DNA of 21,118 nt, taken from NCBI GenBank assembly GCA_035253645.1, contig DATFBW010000313.1, forward strand, positions 1 to 21,118, written 5' to 3'. The translations under genes and the position numbers were made by a program. Under the pieces are notes generated by a model. That model was not told the DNA's origin and ran no database searches. It saw nothing but the letters and a program-made list of their open reading frames with translations. Shown one piece after another: positions 1 to 8,059 of this stretch. Numbering within the stretch: the stretch's first letter is position 1; each line of letters opens with the position of its first letter. This stretch comes from DASYRX01 sp035253645. GTDB lineage: Bacteria > Gemmatimonadota > Gemmatimonadetes > Gemmatimonadales > Gemmatimonadaceae.

Positions 1-1213
1 CGGCTTGCGGCTTTTGCGCTTTGGCTGAGTCGATTCTTCCCGCTATATGTGCCAAATATCCGTCGAAGTTGCGGCGAGTTTCCGAGAGCGAGTCGCCGCC
101 AAACTTTTCGAGGAACGCCTGCGCGACGACGAATGCCGCCATCGATTCTGCGATGACCCCCATCGCGGGCACCGCGGTCACATCAGAGCGCTCGGCCACC
201 GCGGCTGCTGCTTCACCCGTGTTTACATCGACGGTGCCTAACGGGCGCATGAGCGTGCTGATCGGTTTCATCGCCAGCCGAATCACGAGCGGCTCTCCCG
301 TCGTCATCCCGCCTTCGAGCCCACCGGCGCGGTTGCTGCGCCGGCGCGTGTTTCCGGCGCGCGGGCGGTCTCCCGCCGCCTCGATCTCGTCGTGCACTTC
401 GGCGCCCGTTAGGCGCGCCGCCGAGAAGCCGATGCCGATCTCCACGCCTTTGACGGCCGGAATGGAGAGCATGGCGGCGCCAATGCGCCCGTCCAGCTTG
501 CGGTCCCACGACACATGGGAGCCGAGGCCGACAGGGGCGCCGCTGACGACAACTTCGCAGATGCCGCCTAACGTATTCCCGGCCCGCTTGATCTCATCTA
601 TACGCGTGATCACGCGTTCCGCGGCTGCTGCGTCGAGCATGCGTACCGGCGACGCGTCCGCGACGCGGTTTATTTCAGCGGGAAGGATATCGGGCCGCGC
701 CGCGTCGATGCCGCCGAGGTGGACGACGTGGCTGCCGACATCGATGCCGAATTCCTTGAGCAGCCGCTTGCAGATCGCGCCAGCGGCGACTCGTGCTGTC
801 GTCTCGCGCGCTGACGCGCGCTCGAGGATATCGCGCGCATCGGCGCGATCGTATTTGAGGAGGCCGGTCAGGTCGGCGTGGCCGGGACGCGGACGCGTGA
901 CGGCGCGCCGGCGCGGGTCGGGATCGCTCTCACGCGGCGCAGGGTCCATGACGTCACGCCAATTATCCCAGTCGCGGTTGCGGATCAGCATGGCGATGGG
1001 AGAGCCTAACGTCTCCCCTGCGCGCACGCCGCTCAGGAATTCGATTTCATCGCGTTCGATCTGCATGCGGCGCCCGCGGCCGTAGCCTTGCTGGCGGCGC
1101 GCCAGCTCTTCATTCACGTGCTGCGCAAGGAGCGGCAACCCCGCGGGCATCCCCTCGAGAGTCGAGACGAGCGCGGGACCGTGCGATTCGCCGGCAGTCG
1201 TGAATCGAAGCAT
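1..1213 (-). CDS. aroC: Chorismate synthase (3' end outside window)
   Basis: Catalyses loss of phosphate from 5-enolpyruvylshikimate-3-phosphate to give chorismate, the last common step of aromatic amino-acid synthesis, using reduced FMN in the cytoplasm. The reading frame stays open from the ATG at 1213 to base 1, giving about 404 residues. Family signatures are plain: GESHG at residues 8-12, then GYGRGRRM and IEFLSGVR, TLGSPIA, RPGHADL, ARETTARVAAGAI, a GLGSHVSWDRKLDG segment, GGMTTGEP and LEKFGGDS near the end. The catalytic core is complete; only a C-terminal tail leaves the window. The length fits the longer actinobacterial/Firmicutes-like class (about 390-400) better than the E. coli enzyme (about 361). 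No strong Shine-Dalgarno sequence precedes the ATG. The gene lies downstream of the pilMNOPQ cluster, separated by a 202-bp gap containing a hairpin, so it may have its own promoter. Three CGTTAGGC words lie in it, each read as (T/P)-L-G with a TTA codon. Confidence 0.97.
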   Translation of the reverse strand, partial: MLRFTTAGESHGPALVSTLEGMPAGLPLLAQHVNEELARRQQGYGRGRRMQIERDEIEFLSGVRAGETLGSPIAMLIRNRDWDNWRDVMDPAPRESDPDPRRRAVTRPRPGHADLTGLLKYDRADARDILERASARETTARVAAGAICKRLLKEFGIDVGSHVVHLGGIDAARPDILPAEINRVADASPVRMLDAAAAERVITRIDEIKRAGNTLGGICEVVVSGAPVGLGSHVSWDRKLDGRIGAAMLSIPAVKGVEIGIGFSAARLTGAEVHDEIEAAGDRPRAGNTRRRSNRAGGLEGGMTTGEPLVIRLAMKPISTLMRPLGTVDVNTGEAAAAVAERSDVTAVPAMGVIAESMAAFVVAQAFLEKFGGDSLSETRRNFDGYLAHIAGRIDSAKAQKPQA

Positions 1214-1239
1214 CGTGTGCGGTCGAGAAAAAGCGTCAG

Positions 1240-1342
1240 CGCGGACCAACGCGGAGAAACCGCGAACCGGCGCGGACAACACTTGGAATTAACACCGCAG
1301 CGTCCGCCGTTCGTTGCTGTTGTGTCCGCGTATGTCCGTGGT
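1240..1342. repeat. Degenerate GCGGA-type direct and inverted intergenic repeats
   Basis: Near-identical decamers cgcggaccaa (1240), cgcggagaaa (1250) and cgcggacaac (1271), plus a poorer copy around 1260, run in direct orientation. Related units in the opposite orientation (tgtgtccgcg at 1321 and tatgtccgtg at 1331) follow about 40 bp later, so the two halves could fold together. This looks like a REP-type or 3'-UTR structural repeat. Its function is not known from the sequence. Confidence 0.45.
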
Positions 1343-1353
1343 GCCCCTAACGA

Positions 1354-1383
1354 CGCGAGCCCGGCGGATGGGCCGGGCTCGCG
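1354..1383. terminator. Perfect 12-bp GC-rich hairpin after the pilQ-lipoprotein genes
   Basis: Arms 1354-1365 (cgcgagcccggc) and 1372-1383 (gccgggctcgcg) pair perfectly around a 6-nt loop. It lies about 33 bp past the stop of the lipoprotein gene, where an operon terminator is expected. Neither strand has a proper T-run after the stem, so intrinsic termination is uncertain and the hairpin may instead stabilise the 3' end. A CCTAACG word sits two bases away. Confidence 0.55.
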
Positions 1384-1415
1384 AAGTTGACACGTGTTAC
1401 GCCTCGGCGCAACCG

Positions 1416-3851
1416 TTACGGCGGTAGGATATCGCCCTGCCGCACATCGACCACGACAATCCCTTCGGGTGTAAGACCGAAGAGCTTGACGACGAGAGAT
1501 GGGTCGGAAGCCCGTTCGGCGGCGGTGGGAACCACTGCGCGAAGCGGCCCGTAGAGGTTCGTGCGAATCGGAATGCGGCCACGCAGGCGGTAGCTGTAGC
1601 TGTCGACGATCTGAATCGACTTGTCGCCTGACGCGACGAAGACCACACGCGCTGACAAGTCAGGCGTGTTCTCCTGCACGTTGCGCGGATGGAATGCGAT
1701 GCCGGCGCCGTCGTTGAACGTTGCGAACTTCCCCTGCAAGCGCAGCGACGAGTCGGCGAAGAACGTTTCCGCCCCGTGCACACCGATGTTCGTGCTATTG
1801 CCGTTGATCGCGATACCGAACACGCGATCGGAGGCGTTATTCGTTAGGTCGCGTATTTCTATGCCAGCCGAATAGTCCGCGAGATCTGGCGGAGTTCCTT
1901 GTGGATCGGTGACGAGCATAACGCGGCCTGCGCGACTCTCGGTATTCGCTTCACCGAATGCCACACGACGGCGATCGCCACCGACGGCCACGAAGTTGGT
2001 ATCGGGGAGTGCGAGCGACTCCACGTCGAGCTCGAAGACCGCTTCGACGTTGCCGTTGACGGGCGCAGCTTTGAGAGCTGCGACGGCGCCAGGGACCGTA
2101 GCGTCGATCACGCACGTCGACGTGTTGAGCTCCTGACCCGGCGTGTGTTCGCAGATCATGATGGAGTCGGGTGCGCTCGGTCCGCCCGGGATCCGGTACA
2201 CGCCATCGGAGTTGATGACGACGTAGTGATTGGCCAGGCGGTAGCCATATTGCCAGAGCTGTCGTGGCTCGGAGCGCGAATCGAGATAGTTATCGATGCG
2301 GCGCAGCGTTCCCGGTTCAGCTTCGGACGTCGGACGCGTCGAGTAGTACAACGCGCCGCTGGCCGACTGGGCGATGTATTGCGGCCGGTCGGAGTAATCG
2401 ATGGGTCCGCGCACCGAATATTTGAAGCCACCACCGTCGACCGTGGACCACTGGATGTCGTACACCCATTCGTTCGACGTCTTCACGCGACCATCTTCGC
2501 GGCGCGTGAGCAGGTTGACGCGCGAGATGTTGGTACCGCCCGAGTTCGCGACGAATAGCACAGAGCCGCTATTGTCGATCGCCATCCCCCACGGCATCGA
2601 GCCGACCGAGATCGAGCTCAGCGCGGTCAGGGTGGAGCTGTAGGCGAATACCTCCAACTTGTTGTCGTTAATGTTCGAGACGTACACCGTGTTGCGCACG
2701 GTGTCCACCGCGATGTCACCGCCCAATGCGTTAGGCGGAAGGGCAAACGTCAGGCCGTAGGCGTACACGATCTGGTCACGCTTGGCGAGCGAATCGGCCG
2801 CGACCGGAATTGTCGCTCCCGTTGGAATCGCGTAACCTGTGCGGCCGGACATATCCGTCGCGTACGCTGTGATGAACAGCGTCTGCCCACGGAACTCGGT
2901 CGGCGCGTTGAAGATCTTTTTGCGCACGATCTGCTGCGCGGGCTGCGTCAATGTATCCGCGGACCTGTAGAGGATCTGGCCCGCTGTATTCTTCGCGATG
3001 AAGCCCACGACGCGGATGAGGCCATCCGAATCGCGCGCCGTGATTTCGAGCGAGTCCGTCGTCTCGAGGCGCGCCGGAACGGTCTGGTAGACCGTGGGCG
3101 GGATGAGATCGACGCCCTGCGACTGCACACGAACCGTAAAGGGCGTCCCGACGGAGCGAAGCCCGTTGCTGTTCTCGGCAAACGGCGAGACCGTGAAGAT
3201 GGAACCGCTCGGCGTTGACCCTGGAACCGAGAAGTTGTAGTTCGCTGTGTCGCTTCTCGGGTTCGTCGTGAGCAACGAAGAATCGGCGCGCACCACTGCG
3301 CCGTTCACGCGATAACCGATCTTCGTTAGGCCTGTGGTGTCCGACGCCAGCACGTTTACTGAATACGTCCCGCCCTGGATGACGAAAACGTCGGGTGCCA
3401 GCAGGCCGACCTTGGGAACGAACGGATCGAACGCCGTGGCGAACGCTTCGGCCGTGGCCGTGTTGCCGCCAGCGTCGGTTGCGACGGTGACGACACGCAC
3501 GCGCTGGCCTGAGCGTACACCGGTGATGTCGAAGGTGAGCTCGCGAGCGTACCGCACAGCGCCGGCAGCCAGCCCGGCACTGTCAAAACGCACGCGTCCC
3601 GTATCGGCGTACACACTCGTTAGGACGTTGATGAGGCCTGCGTTGTCTTCTGCGTTGACGGCCACGCGCAGGAGACGGCGCACGGACACGGAGTCTTCCG
3701 CGCCCGCGCCGTCGATCTTGTCTGTGATGGCAACGCTCACTTCCGGTATGACGCGGTCACCCGTCGACGAGGCAATGTCTGTCGTCTCGCAGCTCACGAC
3801 CGCCAGGATCGTGAGGCCGAGTTGGAGTGCGCGTCGCATGGTTCGGTGCAT
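1416..3851 (-). CDS. Large exported lipoprotein with Ig-like repeats and a beta-propeller region
   Basis: The 811-residue product starts with a basic n-region and hydrophobic stretch ending in a lipobox-like VVSC (Cys21), so it is probably a lipoprotein. Residues about 37-350 look like two to three Ig-fold/cadherin-like domains: repeated pattern of 'VNAEDNAGL', 'VLASDTTGLTKIGYRVNG' and 'ITARDSDGLIRVVGF'. Residues about 370-800 carry YVTN/NHL-like propeller blades such as NTVYVSNINDNKLEVF, GMAIDNSGSVLFVANSG and ARVVFVASGDKSIQIVDS. No catalytic motif is visible. The start is supported by AAGGAG ten bases upstream of the ATG at 3851; an internal ATG at codon 5 is also possible. It lies 20 bp after pilQ and is probably co-transcribed with it, so a role at the secretin, as an outer-membrane adhesin or as a pilus-associated factor is plausible but unproven. 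It carries four copies of the CCTAACG word. Confidence 0.85.
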   Translation of the reverse strand: MHRTMRRALQLGLTILAVVSCETTDIASSTGDRVIPEVSVAITDKIDGAGAEDSVSVRRLLRVAVNAEDNAGLINVLTSVYADTGRVRFDSAGLAAGAVRYARELTFDITGVRSGQRVRVVTVATDAGGNTATAEAFATAFDPFVPKVGLLAPDVFVIQGGTYSVNVLASDTTGLTKIGYRVNGAVVRADSSLLTTNPRSDTANYNFSVPGSTPSGSIFTVSPFAENSNGLRSVGTPFTVRVQSQGVDLIPPTVYQTVPARLETTDSLEITARDSDGLIRVVGFIAKNTAGQILYRSADTLTQPAQQIVRKKIFNAPTEFRGQTLFITAYATDMSGRTGYAIPTGATIPVAADSLAKRDQIVYAYGLTFALPPNALGGDIAVDTVRNTVYVSNINDNKLEVFAYSSTLTALSSISVGSMPWGMAIDNSGSVLFVANSGGTNISRVNLLTRREDGRVKTSNEWVYDIQWSTVDGGGFKYSVRGPIDYSDRPQYIAQSASGALYYSTRPTSEAEPGTLRRIDNYLDSRSEPRQLWQYGYRLANHYVVINSDGVYRIPGGPSAPDSIMICEHTPGQELNTSTCVIDATVPGAVAALKAAPVNGNVEAVFELDVESLALPDTNFVAVGGDRRRVAFGEANTESRAGRVMLVTDPQGTPPDLADYSAGIEIRDLTNNASDRVFGIAINGNSTNIGVHGAETFFADSSLRLQGKFATFNDGAGIAFHPRNVQENTPDLSARVVFVASGDKSIQIVDSYSYRLRGRIPIRTNLYGPLRAVVPTAAERASDPSLVVKLFGLTPEGIVVVDVRQGDILPP

Positions 3852-3871
3852 GGGGACTAGTCTCCTTTGTC

Positions 3872-5995
3872 CTAGCGAGGCTCGAGGCCGCGCGGCCGAA
3901 CCGGCTGACCTTCGTCGATGATCGTGGGCGTGATCATTATGAGCAGATCGCGCTTTTCAGTCCGATCGTCGGTCTGCGAGAAGAAGCGGCCGATGAGCGG
4001 GAGGTTCATGAGTAGCGGAATGCCTGCCTTGACCTTCTGGTGTTGATTCTGCGTTAGGCCACCGATCACCGCTGTCTCGGAGTTGTTGACGAGGAGCTGT
4101 GAGCGGGCGTTGCGCTTGTTGATGACGAAACCCAATTCACCACCGACCACCGTTAGGTCCGACTGCTCGGCTTCGAGCGTCATCTGGATCTGGCGGTTGT
4201 TGGTGATGTGCGGTGTAACGCGCAGGAGGATACCAGCTTCCTTGAACTGCACGTTGGCGCGCACCGGCTGGCCGATCTGACCGACCGATCCTGCGTCGAT
4301 GACGCGCACCGGCGTTTCCTGACCGACGAAGATCCGTGCCTCGCGATTGTCCAGCGTCACGATGCTCGGCTCCGCCTGAATCTCGAGGAGCTGCTGCTCG
4401 GTCAGAGCGTCCAGGAAGGACGAGATCGAGAAGCCGCCGATTGCCGTCGAGAAGAGGAGGTTGAGCGCACCGGTCTGCGAGAAGCGGCGACGTGCATTGC
4501 CGACGCCCGCAAAGGACTGACCATCAACCGTGACCTGCGATTCGAAGTTCAACGGCTGGGTGCTGCCTTCCGGAATACGCGGGAGGAGTGTGTTGAAGAA
4601 CGTTCCGCGCGAGCCGAAGTCGTAGCTCACGCCTAACAACTCGATGCTCGTCCGGTTGAGCGACAACACACGAGCGTTCAGCGCGACCTGCGGTGTACGC
4701 ACGTCGAGCTCGCGGACATAGCTGAGGATCGAATTCAGACGCGACGTGACTTCGGTGACGATCAACGAGTTCGTCGCGCTATCGGCAGAGACGTTACCGC
4801 GCGTCACGCACTGCGGGGCGCTCTGCAACATGGCCTGCTGCTGCGGATTCGTATTGGCTGTCTGCATCGCACCCTGCGGGCAATCCTTCGACAGGAGCCC
4901 CTGGATCGTGGGCACGAGCTGCGCGGCCTTGGAGTAGTTGATCTTGATGATCTGCGTGGTGAGCGGTTCGCTCGCCTGTTTCTGCAGGATGTTCTGATAG
5001 CTGTCGACCGTGATGATCCCTGAAGGATCTTCGGTGGCCGCCAAACCTTGCGCCGTTAGGATCGCCTGAAGAGCGACGTCCCACGGTTGATCCTTGATTT
5101 CGGCGCTGACCGTTCCCTGCACGTCCTTTCCGACCACGATGGTACGGCCGGAGAAGCCGGCGAAGGCCGCGAGCACTGCGCGGATGTCCGCCTCGTTATA
5201 GGTGACGGTAATGCGCTGTGCCTGCGGACGCTGACGCACCTGCAACGTCGGCGCGATGGCCGCGTCGACTAAACCGGCGGAAGCGCGCTCACGTTCGGCG
5301 CGTTCTCGTGCGGCAATTTCGCGGGCGACACGCTCACGTTCAGCGCGGTCGCTTTCGGCGCGATCGCGGGCCATGGCATCGGCACGTGCGCGCTCCTGCG
5401 CGATGGAATCGGCGCGCATGGAATCCGCGTTAGGCTGACGCTCGGGTGCCGGGTTGACCGGTCGCTCGGGCGCGGGGTTCGGCGGACGCTCGGGCGTCAC
5501 GGTGGGCTGTGGTGCCGGAGCCGACGACGCGACGGCGACCCGCGAACCGCTGGAGTGCCACGCGGCAAACTGCTCGCTGCTCGGAATCATCACGCGGATC
5601 TCGTTCGTGCCACGCTGAACCGTGTAGTTCTGCGCGCCACGCACGTCGAGCACTACGCGGACGATCTCGGGGTTGTACTGCGCCATCCGCACGTTTGCGA
5701 TGCCCGCGCGAACGGAGCCGTCGTACCTCGGTCCAGGGCCACCCATGCGGGCACCCGAGATGTCGAGGACGATGCGATGTGGATTCACAATCGCAAAATC
5801 GCGCACGCTGACCTGTCCCTGGACGGCGATCACGACCTCGGCGCGGCCGGAGCCCGGCACAACGCTGACGGCGGTGACCTGGCTCAACGCGCGAGCCTGC
5901 AGACCGTCGGATTCAATGAACGCCGCGCGCGCCGGCACGCCACTCACGCCTAACGCGAGCGTGCAAAGCGCGACGAGCGACCAAACTCGCCTCAT
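3872..5995 (-). CDS. pilQ: Type IV pilus secretin PilQ
   Basis: Forms the outer-membrane channel through which the pilus fibre passes. The 707-residue protein has a signal peptide ending PARA (about residue 24), an AMIN domain (about 40-135, peptidoglycan anchoring), then a Pro/Glu-rich repeat (ERPPNPAPERPVNPAPER) and a long charged Arg/Glu/Ala helix (about 190-245). An STN/N0 domain (about 262-325), an N1 domain starting around IIKINYSKAAQL, and a secretin domain (about 470-700) follow. Secretin hallmarks include QVALNARVLSLNR, EPSIVTLDNREARIFVGQETP, GILLRVTPHI, TAVIGGLTQ and PLLMNLPLIGRFF. The length and order match the PilQ family, though the charged linker is long. Its start overlaps the pilP stop (ATGA), so translation is coupled. 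Five CGTTAGG words (4052, 4151, 5054, 5428, 5949) and one variant (4632) lie in the gene. Confidence 0.97.
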   Translation of the reverse strand: MRRVWSLVALCTLALGVSGVPARAAFIESDGLQARALSQVTAVSVVPGSGRAEVVIAVQGQVSVRDFAIVNPHRIVLDISGARMGGPGPRYDGSVRAGIANVRMAQYNPEIVRVVLDVRGAQNYTVQRGTNEIRVMIPSSEQFAAWHSSGSRVAVASSAPAPQPTVTPERPPNPAPERPVNPAPERQPNADSMRADSIAQERARADAMARDRAESDRAERERVAREIAARERAERERASAGLVDAAIAPTLQVRQRPQAQRITVTYNEADIRAVLAAFAGFSGRTIVVGKDVQGTVSAEIKDQPWDVALQAILTAQGLAATEDPSGIITVDSYQNILQKQASEPLTTQIIKINYSKAAQLVPTIQGLLSKDCPQGAMQTANTNPQQQAMLQSAPQCVTRGNVSADSATNSLIVTEVTSRLNSILSYVRELDVRTPQVALNARVLSLNRTSIELLGVSYDFGSRGTFFNTLLPRIPEGSTQPLNFESQVTVDGQSFAGVGNARRRFSQTGALNLLFSTAIGGFSISSFLDALTEQQLLEIQAEPSIVTLDNREARIFVGQETPVRVIDAGSVGQIGQPVRANVQFKEAGILLRVTPHITNNRQIQMTLEAEQSDLTVVGGELGFVINKRNARSQLLVNNSETAVIGGLTQNQHQKVKAGIPLLMNLPLIGRFFSQTDDRTEKRDLLIMITPTIIDEGQPVRPRGLEPR

Positions 5996-6666
5996 GGCTT
6001 CTTCTCCGTGTTGGATTCGCTTAGCGTCAGAGTTTCCTGACGGCTGTACCCGAACTCTTCGATCGTGAACGTGATCGACTTCTGACCGATGCGCGCGACG
6101 CGCATACGGCCGAGTTGCTGCCCTTCCCTGACCCGATACATCGGGATATCGACAGTCGCCTTCGTCGTAGGCGCCGCGCCGGTGGTTTGCTTGTTGGCGG
6201 CGGCGGCCACTTCCTGCGCGTCTTCGCGCAGCACGGCGACTGAGTTACGCCCGTTCGCATCGAACGCGATGCCTACGAGCCGAAGATCTGCGAGCAATGG
6301 ACGGATATCGCCCGTTTTCATCAGCGAGATGAATGGGTCGCGTCGTCCGCCGCGCTCGTACGAAAAGATTTCGCGTTCGAACGTGGTTTGCGACGGCTTT
6401 TCCGTCACGCCCTTGGAGGTCGTCATCCGCGTGCGCGTGGTATCACCGTTAGGCGACGTCGCGCTCCGCGCAGAGGGGTCGGCCGGCGGAGTCGCCGCCC
6501 TTCCCATGGATGTGTCGCTCGTCATCGTCGCGGTGTGCCTGTTCGTGGCGTCCACCGCGCGTTGAGCCGATTGCTTGGGGCGCGTAATTGGCGTCGATTG
6601 CCCCTCAGCCGGTGGCGTGAGGAGCAAGGAGCACGGCGCGAGGAGCAGGAGAGCGAAATAGCGCAT
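5992..6666 (-). CDS. pilP: PilP-like pilus assembly protein
   Basis: PilP is the periplasmic link between the PilN/PilO inner-membrane complex and the secretin. The 224-residue product has a hydrophobic N-terminal signal (residues 4-16), a Thr/Ser/Ala-rich disordered linker (about 23-95), and a C-terminal domain opening with RGGRRDPF (106-112), the RRDPF-type hallmark of PilP, followed by LRLVGIAFD and a Tyr-Arg-Val-Arg-Glu-Gly segment. Usual PilPs are lipoproteins; here Cys12 is preceded by Pro (LAPC), which does not fit a lipobox, so a type I signal peptide is likelier. The signal sequence is encoded by a degenerate AGGAGNN heptamer repeat. The start overlaps the pilO stop by one base (TAATG) and the stop overlaps pilQ (ATGA). 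Identification rests on the RRDPF motif and position. Confidence 0.85.
   Translation of the reverse strand: MRYFALLLLAPCSLLLTPPAEGQSTPITRPKQSAQRAVDATNRHTATMTSDTSMGRAATPPADPSARSATSPNGDTTRTRMTTSKGVTEKPSQTTFEREIFSYERGGRRDPFISLMKTGDIRPLLADLRLVGIAFDANGRNSVAVLREDAQEVAAAANKQTTGAAPTTKATVDIPMYRVREGQQLGRMRVARIGQKSITFTIEEFGYSRQETLTLSESNTEKKP
6620..6654. repeat. Degenerate AGGAGNN heptamer repeat in the pilP signal sequence
   Basis: Units aggagca (6620), aggagca (6627), cggcgcg (6634) and aggagca (6641) are spaced exactly seven bases. On the minus strand they encode the LLAPCSLLL hydrophobic core of the signal peptide. Confidence 0.7.
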
Positions 6667-7277
6667 TAGGACTTCCCTCCGCGCTCGACAACAGCGGCGG
6701 TCTTGGCGACATACGTCTGTATTTCGAACTTCGAGTCGATCAATGCCCCATCGACCCGCATACGCTTTTGCACGGTGGTGTTGGTTGTAGGTGCCAGCGC
6801 GAGGTTGATGGACGCTACGATTCGCGTTAGGCTCCCCACGTTCGTTAGGAACTCGGCCAGCTGGTGGTAGCTCGCGATGACCGAGACCTTGAACTTGTGC
6901 GTGTCGAATTGCTCACCTTCGACAACCGGCTGTGGTTCCACACCGGAGAGGTCGAGGCCCGCGCGGCGCGCTGCCGTCGACACCTGCTCCAGCAAGAGCG
7001 GCACTTCGTTGCTCGTGGGGACGAGCTGGCGCATGATCGCCAGGTCTTTCTGGGCGGCTTCTGCCTGCGCGCGCAGCGAATCCATGCTGCCGCTCGACAT
7101 TTCCCGGCGCGCGCGGTTGTTGCGCGTTTCGAGCGTGTCGATGCGTTCGGAGAGTGTCGCCATCGCAGTGCCCTTGGGCGTCCAGACGTACTGGTAGTAG
7201 ACGCCAACGAGGGCGAGTGATACGACCGTGACGAGCATCATCGCCTGGTCGCGTTGGGTTTTTGGCAGGAGTCCCAT
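6666..7277 (-). CDS. pilO: Type IV pilus inner-membrane protein PilO
   Basis: Partner of PilN in the inner-membrane alignment complex. The 203-residue product shows a short cytoplasmic tail, one membrane span (about 12-30), a coiled coil rich in Arg, Glu and Gln (about 38-85), then a ferredoxin-like periplasmic domain with the typical PilO segments LVPTSNEVPLLLEQVSTAARRAGL and YHQLAEFLTNVGSLTRIV. Length is normal for the family. GAGGT lies about seven bases upstream of the ATG at 7277. The pilN stop is five bases before the start and the pilP start overlaps the end, so it sits mid-operon. Two CCTAACG words lie only 18 bp apart (6825 and 6843), the closest pair in the window. Confidence 0.94.
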   Translation of the reverse strand: MGLLPKTQRDQAMMLVTVVSLALVGVYYQYVWTPKGTAMATLSERIDTLETRNNRARREMSSGSMDSLRAQAEAAQKDLAIMRQLVPTSNEVPLLLEQVSTAARRAGLDLSGVEPQPVVEGEQFDTHKFKVSVIASYHQLAEFLTNVGSLTRIVASINLALAPTTNTTVQKRMRVDGALIDSKFEIQTYVAKTAAVVERGGKS

Positions 7278-7282
7278 GAGCG

Positions 7283-8035
7283 TTACCTCGTCGAGAGTGA
7301 GACGGGTGCGGTGACGATCGCGTCCGGAGGAGGACGCTCCGTCTCAGCTTCGAGGGTGAACTCGGTGACTTCCTTCCCCTCGACGACTACAAGTTCGGAC
7401 TTCGAGAGTTGCACCTTCGCGATGAAGGGCGACGTCTCGAGCAGTTTCATGAATCGCGTGAGTGCCTGAATGTCTACCGTTAGGCCTATGATCTTGAACT
7501 TCACGGGGCTGACGATAGGCACCACATCCGGCTTCACGGCCTTCGTCGTGTCGGCCTTTCCGTCTGCCGCAGGCGCCGGCGGCGCGGGCGCAGGAGTGGG
7601 TTGCCCTGGCGCGCCAACTGCGTTGAGCGCCGCGACTGTCCTGAGCCATGTGTATGGCGGCAGCGCGCGGCTCACTTCGTCCAGCAGGTGTGCCCAGACG
7701 AAGCGCTCGTTGTCGATGGATTTGATGATGTTGAGCTGACGCAGGACGGAATCGCGCTTCGCTTCGAGCTTGCGCCGTTCGCCGATAACGGCCGCATAAC
7801 GCGCGCTGTCGCGCAGTGCGGCTTCTTCGCGCACGGCAAGCTCCGCGGCTTCGGCCTGCTGCGAGAAATGCAGCCCGCCGACCGAGAGCAGCGCGATCGC
7901 AAGGCTCGCCACGGCCGTGACCAAGTACGGGCTCTTTATCTTCTGGCCGATACCCGAAAACGCCGACCCGATGGAAGCGCCACTCTTGGCTCTTCCCTTC
8001 TTGCCGCCGACTGGGCGCAGATTGATTTCAATCAT
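7283..8035 (-). CDS. pilN: Type IV pilus inner-membrane protein PilN
   Basis: PilN docks the cytoplasmic actin-like PilM to the inner membrane through a short N-terminal peptide, visible here as INLRP at residues 4-8. The 250-residue product then has a basic Gly/Lys-rich stretch, one membrane span (about 37-57), a coiled coil (about 62-105), the PilN signature around FVWAHLLDEVSRALPPYTWLR, a Pro/Ala linker (about 143-170) and a C-terminal ferredoxin-like domain with FKIIGLTVDIQALTRFMKLLETSPF. The linker makes it longer than the typical 180-200 residues. No clear Shine-Dalgarno is seen; a CCTAACG word ends directly against the ATG (8036-8042). The gap to the pilM stop is 24 bp. Confidence 0.95.
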   Translation of the reverse strand: MIEINLRPVGGKKGRAKSGASIGSAFSGIGQKIKSPYLVTAVASLAIALLSVGGLHFSQQAEAAELAVREEAALRDSARYAAVIGERRKLEAKRDSVLRQLNIIKSIDNERFVWAHLLDEVSRALPPYTWLRTVAALNAVGAPGQPTPAPAPPAPAADGKADTTKAVKPDVVPIVSPVKFKIIGLTVDIQALTRFMKLLETSPFIAKVQLSKSELVVVEGKEVTEFTLEAETERPPPDAIVTAPVSLSTR

Positions 8036-8059
8036 CGTTAGGGTTCCGTCGAACGAGAC

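Larger units (their letters stand above)
1214..1415. other. Intergenic region between the lipoprotein gene and aroC
   Basis: This 202-bp gap holds the presumed aroC promoter region, a degenerate roughly 10-bp direct repeat (1240-1280) with inverted relatives (about 1319-1342), one CCTAACG word (1346-1352) and a perfect 12-bp hairpin (1354-1383). No credible small gene was seen. No confident -35/-10 pair could be assigned. Confidence 0.6.

Noticed and set aside
21..1085. A 354-codon plus-strand open frame opposite aroC.
   Set aside because: It is low in domain content, rich in Arg/Ser/Pro, and antisense to an unmistakable chorismate synthase.
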